In this document: in pieces, positions 6,369 through 11,890 of the stretch
How positions within the stretch are numbered: position 1 is the first letter of the stretch
How the letters are laid out: every line of letters starts with the position of its first letter
Source of the DNA: Synergistaceae bacterium
Lineage (GTDB): Bacteria; Synergistota; Synergistia; Synergistales; Aminobacteriaceae
DNA: 11,890 nucleotides
NCBI GenBank assembly: GCA_017458545.1
Contig: JAFTBA010000359.1
Location: 1-11,890 of the forward strand
Direction of reading: 5' to 3'
The notes under the pieces: generated by a model
Told to the model about the DNA's origin: nothing
The model's input: only the letters and a program-made list of their open reading frames with translations
Databases searched by the model: none
Made by a program: the position numbers and the translations under genes

Positions 6369-7364
6369 CTAGAACTGCACAAACGCAGGCGTATCAGCAG
6401 GGGCATTCAAATACCCTTTGAGTTCATCATCAAGTTTAAGCAGCGTTACCGAAAATCCTTCCATGTCGAGCGATGTCATGTAGTTCCCCACAATCGTTTT
6501 AGCTACCTTCAGCCCCTTACCCTCAACAACGCTCTTCACATGTTTATTCGCAACAAGCAGCTCCATTAACGGAGTACCGCCCATGCCGTTCACCAGCACA
6601 GCAACCTCATCGCCTGCCGAATAAATCCCCTCAGCAAATATCTTACCCAGCAATGTATCAGCTATGTTGTTCACCGATGAAATCTTCTCCCTGTGAGTCC
6701 CGGGTTCGCCGTGAATACCTATACCGATTTCAACTTCATCATCGGCAAGCTCAAAGCTGGGTTTACCTGCTGCAGGTACTGTACACGCATTAACAGCCAT
6801 TCCCATTGAACGCACATTAGCGATTACCTTTTCGGCAACCCTCTTAACCTCAGAAAGTTCTGCTCCAGATTCGGCACATGCTCCTGCTATTTTGTGGACT
6901 AAAACTGTCCCGGCTATTCCTCTTCTGCCCGTCGTCCATGTAGAGTTCTCAACCGCTACATCATCAGCTACTATTACATGTTCGACCTTAATACCCTCTT
7001 CAGCAGCCATCTCCTCTGCCATCTCAAAGTTCATTACATCTCCCGTGTAATTCTTGATGATGAGCAGGACACCCTTACCGCCGTTCACGGCTTTAACAGC
7101 CTCGTAAACCTGATCTGGTGTAGGGGACGTAAACACTTCACCCGCAACAGCTCCGTCAAGCATTCCGCGCCCAACGAATCCGCCGTGTGAAGGTTCATGA
7201 CCTGAACCTCCTCCGGAAACTAACGCTACTTTCGGTGCAGCACCTTTCGCACGCACAAGCACGTTCAATCCCTCAAGCCTCTTAACGTACTGAGGATATG
7301 CCGCCGTCATTCCGTCAAGCATTTCATCAACTATTCCGTCAACACTGTTGATTAACTTTTTCAT
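6369..7364 (-). CDS. dhaK: dihydroxyacetone kinase subunit DhaK (PTS-dependent)
   Basis: Substrate-binding subunit of the phosphotransferase-dependent dihydroxyacetone kinase, 331 residues and full length. It holds dihydroxyacetone covalently on a histidine while DhaL-ADP donates phosphate, giving dihydroxyacetone phosphate for glycolysis. H218 in GIGIHGEPG is the hemiaminal-forming histidine. H56 in GGGSGHEP and D109 in KNYTGDV are the other active-site residues. All three sit at the same numbers as in E. coli DhaK. AGGAGG lies 10 bases before the ATG. It is the last gene of dhaL-dhaM-dhaK, 18 bases after dhaM, and is followed by two hairpins. The order L-M-K differs from the E. coli order K-L-M. 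Confidence 0.96.
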   Translation of the reverse strand: MKKLINSVDGIVDEMLDGMTAAYPQYVKRLEGLNVLVRAKGAAPKVALVSGGGSGHEPSHGGFVGRGMLDGAVAGEVFTSPTPDQVYEAVKAVNGGKGVLLIIKNYTGDVMNFEMAEEMAAEEGIKVEHVIVADDVAVENSTWTTGRRGIAGTVLVHKIAGACAESGAELSEVKRVAEKVIANVRSMGMAVNACTVPAAGKPSFELADDEVEIGIGIHGEPGTHREKISSVNNIADTLLGKIFAEGIYSAGDEVAVLVNGMGGTPLMELLVANKHVKSVVEGKGLKVAKTIVGNYMTSLDMEGFSVTLLKLDDELKGYLNAPADTPAFVQF

Positions 7365-7382
7365 TACGATTTTTCCTCCTGT

Positions 7383-7778
7383 CTATAATTTTAAGGCTTC
7401 ACGCGATTCCTCTGCTGCCGCCAAAACTGAATCAACGCTTCCGCCTCCTGCTGCCTCTACTGCTGCACACACTGCCCCTTCAACAACAGGCGCGTCAGCA
7501 ATTACTGCGTTAATTCCGCGTCCTTCGTCCTCAAGAATTTCTATTGCTGACTCGGCACTCATTATCGCGCTGCCTATGTCGGCAAGTATTACAACTCCGT
7601 CACCCGTATCAGCCTCTGTAATAGCATCGGCTATCTTCGCTGTGTCAGTTCCCGTTGAACCGTCCTCAAGTCCTCCTGCAGGAATAATACCCTCATGACC
7701 CTGAGCCATTTCGCGCGCTAAATCGCAAACACCTTCGGCAATTTTCCAGCTGTGTGAAACTATTACGATTCCTACCAT
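7383..7778 (-). CDS. dhaM: single-domain DhaM phosphocarrier (EIIA-Man type)
   Basis: Phosphoryl donor subunit of dihydroxyacetone kinase, 131 residues. It has the fold of the mannose-class EIIA: strand MVGIVIVSHS with H9 as the phosphorylated histidine, then GGLEDGSTGTD (35-45) and VVILADIGSA (62-71). It passes phosphate from HPr to the nucleotide bound on DhaL. Unlike E. coli DhaM it ends after the EIIA domain and has no HPr or enzyme-I-like extension, so it depends on general PTS proteins encoded outside the window. A ribosome site AAGGG lies seven bases before the ATG, and the dhaL stop lies four bases upstream, indicating tight coupling. Confidence 0.93.
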   Translation of the reverse strand: MVGIVIVSHSWKIAEGVCDLAREMAQGHEGIIPAGGLEDGSTGTDTAKIADAITEADTGDGVVILADIGSAIMSAESAIEILEDEGRGINAVIADAPVVEGAVCAAVEAAGGGSVDSVLAAAEESREALKL

Positions 7779-7782
7779 GATG

Positions 7783-8403
7783 TTACCCTTTCATGCAGTC
7801 GCGTATTGCTTCGAGCGTAATCAATGCTGAAGTTGCTCCCGGGTCCTGATGGCCTATGCTGCGTTCACCTAAATAACTCGCCCTGCCTTTTGTCGCTATT
7901 ATCGTCTTCGTGTACTCAACGCCTTCACGCGCGGACTCACAGGCTGCTTCAAGCCCTGTAACCATGTCAGCACCTTCTGCAATTTTTTTGTTGAACGACT
8001 CGCTTGCTGGTATGAGTGAGTCCAACATAGTTTTCTCGCCTTTAACGGCTTTACCGCGCTTCTGTATTCCTGCGATTGCCGCTTCAAGAATACTTTTCAT
8101 GTCTTCGGTTGTTATGTCGGTTTTGCCGACAGTGAGCTTGCCGGCCTCCATGTAAGCAGTACCGTATAAAGGCCCTGAAGCTCCTCCGACTTTCGAGAGA
8201 AGAGTCATGCCTGTTTTCTTGAGGACTGCACCGATGTCAGACTCATCGGGCGATAATTTTTCCATTACCGCAGTGAATCCTCGCGACATGTTAATACCGT
8301 GATCGCTGTCGCCTATTTCGCGGTCTAACTCGGTGAGGAAATCTTTATTGTCTGCTATGCGTTCCGCTATCAGTGAAATACATTCGTATATTCCGCTCGG
8401 CAT
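7783..8403 (-). CDS. dhaL: dihydroxyacetone kinase ADP-binding subunit DhaL
   Basis: Nucleotide-binding subunit of the PTS-dependent dihydroxyacetone kinase, 206 residues from the ATG chosen here. It keeps a bound ADP that DhaM rephosphorylates, and donates the phosphate to dihydroxyacetone on DhaK. The Mg-binding motif ELDREIGDSDHGINM has its aspartates at 27, 32 and 34. The nucleotide-cap glycine loop GGASGPLYGTA and the C-terminal KGRASYLGERSIGHQDPGA are all intact. A TTG five codons upstream (8418) is also in frame, but the GGAGG touches that codon directly, so I prefer the ATG at 8403 despite a long 15-base spacing. First gene of the dha operon. A candidate promoter lies at 8437-8466. 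Confidence 0.94.
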   Translation of the reverse strand: MPSGIYECISLIAERIADNKDFLTELDREIGDSDHGINMSRGFTAVMEKLSPDESDIGAVLKKTGMTLLSKVGGASGPLYGTAYMEAGKLTVGKTDITTEDMKSILEAAIAGIQKRGKAVKGEKTMLDSLIPASESFNKKIAEGADMVTGLEAACESAREGVEYTKTIIATKGRASYLGERSIGHQDPGATSALITLEAIRDCMKG

Positions 8404-8436
8404 TTTTATTGTTTGCAACCTCCTGTTACTGTGATG

Positions 8437-8466
8437 ATTATGGAATTAAATGAAATATTACACCAA
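8437..8466 (-). promoter_or_regulatory. candidate promoter of the dha operon
   Basis: On the minus strand TTGGTG (8466-8461, three of six consensus positions) and CATAAT (8442-8437, five of six) are 18 bases apart. They lie between the capA-type gene stop and dhaL, predicting transcription from about 8430 and a leader of roughly 27 bases. A short inverted repeat ACCGAT/ATCGGT (8467-8488) overlaps the preceding stop codon and could be a weak terminator or an operator. No known dha regulator is encoded nearby. Confidence 0.35.
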
Positions 8467-8478
8467 ACCGATATGAAT

Positions 8479-9636
8479 TTACATCGGTGATTTGCGTTTG
8501 CTTTTCGGGAAAATGTCGGGGCTTTCCTCAGTCCAAAGAATATTGAACCCGTAACCGTCAAAATCTTTTCTTGCACCTAAGAACTCAATCACTGAACGCC
8601 CTATGCTACGAACGTTATTGACCTGAGATTTGCTGAGACCCTCAAAATCAAGCGACTTCAAAAGAGTCTCATTAGTCCCGGCGTAAGTAACCTCAGTTCT
8701 TTTTGAACCGGGTGCAACTACATACAGCGGTACAATTCCGAGTCCTGCGAGTCTTGTTGAACCGTTATCATCTTTCACGAACTCAGCCGAAAATATTATG
8801 CTTCGTTCACGCGGTCTTGTCCTCTGGAACGATACGAAATTACCCAATGACCATGCTACTGCCTTAACACTGTCATCGCTCTCAATCCTCACTTCAACGG
8901 GCTGTAATACATGAGGATGTGTACCTACCACGAGTGCTGCGCCTTCGTTGAAAGCTCTTTCAGCCGCTTTCTTCTGGTGGACATTGGGCTTGTAATGGTA
9001 CTCGTTGCCCCAATGGAAAAGGGCTATGATTATGTCAGGGCTTAAAGATTTTGCGCGTGCCATGCTCTGAGTGATGTTGATGTCGGAAATCGTGTTCAAG
9101 TGAACATCCGATGACTTAGGCCATTCGTTGCTCCCGTAGGAATGATTAATGAATGCTGCGCGTATACCGTTGTTGTCGAGAATCACAGCGTCATTTGAAG
9201 GTATGTCATCGAGTCCCAGACCAAGCCAGTTCAAATCGGCAGAGTCTAATACCTCAGTTGTACGCCTTGCACCTGCCGAGCCCCTGTCGAAAATATGATT
9301 ATTCGCAAGCGTTAAGAGGTCAACACCTAAATCATTGCTCAGGTTTTCGGTGAATATGTCGGGAGTGTTAAAGAAAGGGAAACCTGCGTAACGTAATTTT
9401 TTGCCTGTGCCGGCGAAAACAGTTTCGAGGTTACCGACAAGAAAAGTATCATTGAAGAGAGGTTTTATGCGCCTGAATGACGGAGAGAAATCGTAAGTAC
9501 CGTCTTTGTGTTTTGCAGCGTCTAATTGCTGGTCGTGAACCATAATGTCACCGATGAATAAGAATCTTGCGCGTGTTTCGGAATATGCACAGCCGCAGAA
9601 AATGAACAGCATTAACAGAATACATAGCTTTCTCAT
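8479..9636 (-). CDS. CapA/PgsA-family metallophosphoesterase-like exported protein
   Basis: Exported protein of 385 residues in the CapA (poly-gamma-glutamate synthesis protein) family, a branch of the calcineurin-like phosphoesterase fold. Motifs appear in the usual order: FIGDIMVHDQ (27-36), GNLET (68-72), LANNHIFDRG (110-119), FHWGNEY (207-213), GTHPHVLQP (238-246) and SLGNFVSF (263-270). D30, H34, N113, H114, H208, H240 and H242 are candidate metal ligands. The N-terminal hydrophobic stretch ends in FCGC, so C16 may be a lipidation site, though phenylalanine at -3 is atypical. No capsule or polyglutamate synthase genes (capB, capC) lie in the window. Many orphan family members have unknown substrates, and the true role here is open. 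GAGGTGAT precedes the ATG. It diverges from mntA across 59 bases in which I could not place the promoters. Confidence 0.85.
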   Translation of the reverse strand: MRKLCILLMLFIFCGCAYSETRARFLFIGDIMVHDQQLDAAKHKDGTYDFSPSFRRIKPLFNDTFLVGNLETVFAGTGKKLRYAGFPFFNTPDIFTENLSNDLGVDLLTLANNHIFDRGSAGARRTTEVLDSADLNWLGLGLDDIPSNDAVILDNNGIRAAFINHSYGSNEWPKSSDVHLNTISDINITQSMARAKSLSPDIIIALFHWGNEYHYKPNVHQKKAAERAFNEGAALVVGTHPHVLQPVEVRIESDDSVKAVAWSLGNFVSFQRTRPRERSIIFSAEFVKDDNGSTRLAGLGIVPLYVVAPGSKRTEVTYAGTNETLLKSLDFEGLSKSQVNNVRSIGRSVIEFLGARKDFDGYGFNILWTEESPDIFPKSKRKSPM

Positions 9637-9695
9637 TTACATCACCTCACGGAAGAATTACGGCTCATGATAACATATGTTTAGGAGGTGGGAAC

Positions 9696-9992
9696 ATGCT
9701 GTTTACGGTTGACGAAATTAAACGGAGAATAATTCCCAAAGCAAAATCATACGGTGTTAAGAGCGTGAGTCTGTTCGGGTCATATGCAAGGGGTGAAGCT
9801 GATGATTTGAGTGATGTTGATATTCTGATTGACAGGGGTAAACTGAGCGGACTTTTGCAGTACTTTTCGTTTGTTAATGAACTTGAGGACGCTTTAGGCT
9901 GTCATGTTGATGTTGTTACGGGCGGAATAAATGACAGAGATTTTCTTGACGCTATAAAACAGGAAGGAGTTTTGTTATATGTCTCTGAGTGA
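9696..9992 (+). CDS. mntA: MntA-type minimal nucleotidyltransferase antitoxin
   Basis: Small protein of 98 residues with the minimal nucleotidyltransferase fold. The signature G-S-x10-D-x-D is complete: G28, S29, D40 and D42 within FGSYARGEADDLSDVDIL, so it should bind Mg-ATP. In characterised MntA/HepT pairs this enzyme transfers AMP units to a tyrosine of the HEPN toxin and so blocks it. AGGAGG lies seven bases before the ATG. Its last 14 bases overlap the start of the HEPN gene, which fits one two-gene operon reading away from the capA-type gene. Confidence 0.9.
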   Translation: MLFTVDEIKRRIIPKAKSYGVKSVSLFGSYARGEADDLSDVDILIDRGKLSGLLQYFSFVNELEDALGCHVDVVTGGINDRDFLDAIKQEGVLLYVSE

Positions 9993-10332
9993 TAAGGATA
10001 GGACAGTTATAAGCAAAATGATTAAGTACTGCGATGACATTTCAAGACTTATGGGGTTATACAATGAAGATTTCTATCGTTATACATCTGAAATTTCCTT
10101 TGAGTACTCCTGCGGTATGTGCTTAATACAAATCGGAGAACTCGCAGGAAGAGTCTCAGAGGACGTAATCAGGGACAATCCTTCCGTAGCATGGCGTTCA
10201 ATAAAGGCAATGAGAAATATACACGCACATGACTACGGCAACATCGACTATTCTATAGTCTGGGACACGCTGATGAATGATATACCTGACCTGAAACTTA
10301 AACTCGCTGAAATTCTCAAAGACAGGCCATGA
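9979..10332 (+). CDS. hepT: HepT-type HEPN-domain ribonuclease toxin (DUF86)
   Basis: All-helical HEPN-domain protein of 117 residues, the toxin half of an MntA/HepT module. The catalytic and target motif R-x4-H-x-Y is intact at R79, H84 and Y86 (RNIHAHDY). The arginine and histidine form the RNase site at the dimer interface, and the tyrosine is the AMP acceptor in studied homologs. The helix with CLIQIGELAGRVS (48-60) and the stretch PSVAWRSIKAMRN (68-80) are typical of DUF86. An AGGAAGGAG-like site lies inside the end of mntA, upstream of its ATG. Target RNA unknown. Confidence 0.9.
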   Translation: MSLSDKDRTVISKMIKYCDDISRLMGLYNEDFYRYTSEISFEYSCGMCLIQIGELAGRVSEDVIRDNPSVAWRSIKAMRNIHAHDYGNIDYSIVWDTLMNDIPDLKLKLAEILKDRP

Positions 10333-10394
10333 TAACACACCTAATGATATATAATCAGGCCGTATAAAATCATGATTACAAGGAAAATTTTTAC

Positions 10395-11318
10395 ATGCAG
10401 AAAAAATCCAAAAACAATTATTTCTGGTGGACAGCAGAACTCAGTGTACCTTTAGCCCTTTACAACAGGCAGCATAATGAAGAACGCCTAAGTACCGTAG
10501 CAGCTTTAACCGACTCAATAGGCGCGGAAATTTTCACTGAACAAGATTTCTTCGGTAATCAACGCTTATTCCTCAGAGCAGATTACAGCGGTTCACGTGA
10601 AATTGATGAGATAATTTATCAGTTACAGTTTATACTCAGAGACAATAATTTTCTCGGCATTGAGATTACACGATGCTATAAAGTTGAGAATCAGGCTTGG
10701 GACACTCAGCATTACGATGCATTTCCCCCCCTCCCCGTAGGCAAAAGCCTCATCGTCATGGCCCCTTGGCATGAACACGAAAACATTCCGGACGGCCGTA
10801 TACCCATATACATTTACCCTGCCAGCGCATTCGGAACGGGTTATCACGAAAGTACTCAGATAGCCCTCTCACTCCTTGAGGGAACAGTTAAATCAGGCGA
10901 CACTATACTAGACGTTGGAACAGGAACGGGCATACTCTTCATCACTGCATTAAAACTCGGTGCTGACAAAGCTATTGCACGCGATATTGACCCCGACACT
11001 CTCGCAGAAGCTAAACGCAACATGAATCTTAACGGCATTAATCCCAAAGTCTGCGAACTATCTGAAGGCGACCTCCTTAAAGGTTTCAGCGGTCAGGTCA
11101 ATATATTAACCGCTAATATACTCCTTAATCCTAACATTATGCTCCTCCCTGATGTTAAACGTGTCTTAAAACCTAAAGGTTGCGCAATCTTTTCGGGAAT
11201 GACACGCGCTGAAAGCCATATGTTTATCTCAGTGCTTGAAACCTGCGGACTTGAAATTGAACGCGAAATCATTATCGGTGACTGGTGGGGCTGCAAAGCC
11301 GTAAAAGCATGGGGTTAA
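10395..11318 (+). CDS. prmA: ribosomal protein L11 methyltransferase PrmA
   Basis: SAM-dependent methyltransferase of 307 residues that trimethylates ribosomal protein L11. The N-terminal substrate-binding domain (1-105) is weakly conserved, as usual. The catalytic domain shows PASAFGTGYHESTQ (142-155), the PrmA signature before SAM motif I, then LDVGTGTGIL (172-181), an acidic D198 after the second strand, and NILLNP (241-246) in the catalytic loop. The signature normally reads FGTGxHxTT; here tyrosine and serine occupy variable positions. AAGGA lies 10 bases before the ATG. TATAAT-like boxes at 10350-10355 and 10363-10368 lie in the gap after hepT, without clear -35 partners, so independent transcription is possible. 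The mtaB-like gene starts inside its last codons. Confidence 0.92.
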   Translation: MQKKSKNNYFWWTAELSVPLALYNRQHNEERLSTVAALTDSIGAEIFTEQDFFGNQRLFLRADYSGSREIDEIIYQLQFILRDNNFLGIEITRCYKVENQAWDTQHYDAFPPLPVGKSLIVMAPWHEHENIPDGRIPIYIYPASAFGTGYHESTQIALSLLEGTVKSGDTILDVGTGTGILFITALKLGADKAIARDIDPDTLAEAKRNMNLNGINPKVCELSEGDLLKGFSGQVNILTANILLNPNIMLLPDVKRVLKPKGCAIFSGMTRAESHMFISVLETCGLEIEREIIIGDWWGCKAVKAWG

Positions 11319-11890
11319 TATATGTTCACGTCTTCGGCTGCCGTTCAAGCCTCTGTGAGGGCGAATACATAGCTGCTTCCCTCAAATCAAACGGTTTCAG
11401 CATCACTGAAGACCTTAACGACTCAATCAACGCTGCAGTAATCGTTACCTGTTCCGTAACAGCTGAGGCAGACAGAAAATGCCGTCATCTCATCAGAAGG
11501 TTACGCAAAATTTTAGGCGTTAAAGGCGTGCTAGCAGTTTGCGGATGCTGGTCACAGGCAATAGACAAAGAGTCTGCCCGTGAATTAGGAGTTGACATTC
11601 TCGCAGGTTCAAAAGGCAAAAGCAAAGTCCCTGATGCTGTAACAAATATGCTGATTAACGGACGGAGTTTCAAGGACATAAGAACTCAGGATATTTTCAC
11701 GTCCTCCGAATGGGAAGAGTTACCGCTCACTTCAACAGTTATGCACTCACGCGCTTTCGTTAAGATTCAGGACGGCTGTAATCATTTCTGCACTTACTGC
11801 ATAATCCCGTTCCTGAGAGGCAGACCGGTAAGCAGACCTCCCAAAAACATAATCAGCGAAATTCAAAGACTCATAGACTCGGGAACAAAG
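11309..11890 (+). CDS. mtaB: MtaB-like tRNA methylthiotransferase, N-terminal part (runs off the window)
   Basis: First 194 codons of a radical-SAM methylthiotransferase. It is open to the last base, so the radical domain's end and the TRAM domain lie beyond. The UPF0004 domain gives cluster ligands C11, C48 (VTCSVT) and C80 (CGCW). The radical SAM motif C-x3-C-x2-C is C157, C161, C164 in QDGCNHFCTYCIIPFLRGR, a form typical of MtaB, which makes 2-methylthio-threonylcarbamoyl-adenosine at tRNA position 37. The start ATG lies in ATGGGGTTAA, overlapping the prmA stop by 10 bases, so translation is coupled. After C11 it reads RSSLCEGE, where family members usually have an asparagine two or three residues on and no cysteine. 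MiaB or RimO is less likely given the radical motif. Confidence 0.85.
   Translation, partial: MGLIYVHVFGCRSSLCEGEYIAASLKSNGFSITEDLNDSINAAVIVTCSVTAEADRKCRHLIRRLRKILGVKGVLAVCGCWSQAIDKESARELGVDILAGSKGKSKVPDAVTNMLINGRSFKDIRTQDIFTSSEWEELPLTSTVMHSRAFVKIQDGCNHFCTYCIIPFLRGRPVSRPPKNIISEIQRLIDSGTK

Noticed and set aside
7348..7698. Plus-strand open frame of 116 codons opposite dhaM
   Set aside because: It is the antisense shadow of a gene with complete DhaM motifs; its Ala/Ser/Thr/Pro-rich product has no recognisable domain.
8467..8488. Inverted repeat ACCGAT/ATCGGT as terminator of the CapA-type gene
   Set aside because: Only six pairs, a ten-base loop, overlap with the stop codon and a poor T tail; kept only as a remark in the promoter entry.
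10728..10736. C-rich run inside prmA as a phase-variation tract
   Set aside because: The run is only six C followed by T, too short to claim slippage, and the frame is intact.
1..11890. CRISPR array, insertion sequence, prophage or riboswitch
   Set aside because: No regularly spaced repeats, transposase, integrase or conserved riboswitch core was seen on either strand.

Overview
The window reads as a chromosomal segment from an anaerobic bacterium. I think a member of the Synergistota, or possibly a clostridial/Negativicutes relative, is most likely. The reasons are a PTS-type dihydroxyacetone kinase, a YqhD/butanol-dehydrogenase-like alcohol dehydrogenase, prmA followed directly by an mtaB-like gene, and secreted binding proteins with SPase I signals and no lipobox. 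That last point suggests a periplasm and hence a diderm cell. The assignment is an inference from gene content, not a sequence search.

Layout: everything from 195 to 9636 is on the minus strand and everything from 9696 onward is on the plus strand, so the only divergent junction is the 59-bp gap 9637-9695. Bases 1-194 hold no gene but contain a plausible plus-strand small-RNA unit (promoter, long stem-loop, terminator). The terminator is bidirectional and also closes the minus-strand operon. Bases 195-3774 carry four tandem paralogous solute-binding proteins. They are preceded (in transcription order) by a degenerate ATPase-fold protein (3790-4419) and an iron-type alcohol dehydrogenase (4457-5623). 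A RelB/DinJ-YoeB toxin-antitoxin pair lies at 5678-6198. A 170-bp gap (6199-6368) holds the toxin-antitoxin promoter and two terminator-like hairpins. The dihydroxyacetone kinase operon dhaL-dhaM-dhaK covers 6369-8403, with a candidate promoter behind it. A CapA-family protein lies at 8479-9636. On the plus strand come an MntA/HepT (nucleotidyltransferase/HEPN) pair (9696-10332), prmA (10395-11318) and the first 194 codons of an mtaB-like gene that runs off the window. No gene-free stretch exceeds 300 bases.

The most unusual content is the four-gene binding-protein array. In each protein the sequence that normally forms the C-terminal two thirds of a family-3 solute-binding protein (lobe 2 plus the terminal helix) comes first. 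The sequence that normally forms the N-terminal lobe-1 segment comes last. This looks like a natural circular permutation of the fold, fixed before the paralogs duplicated. No ABC permease or ATPase is encoded beside them, and the usual amino-acid-binding signature residues are altered, so their ligand and their role (transport or sensing) are open.
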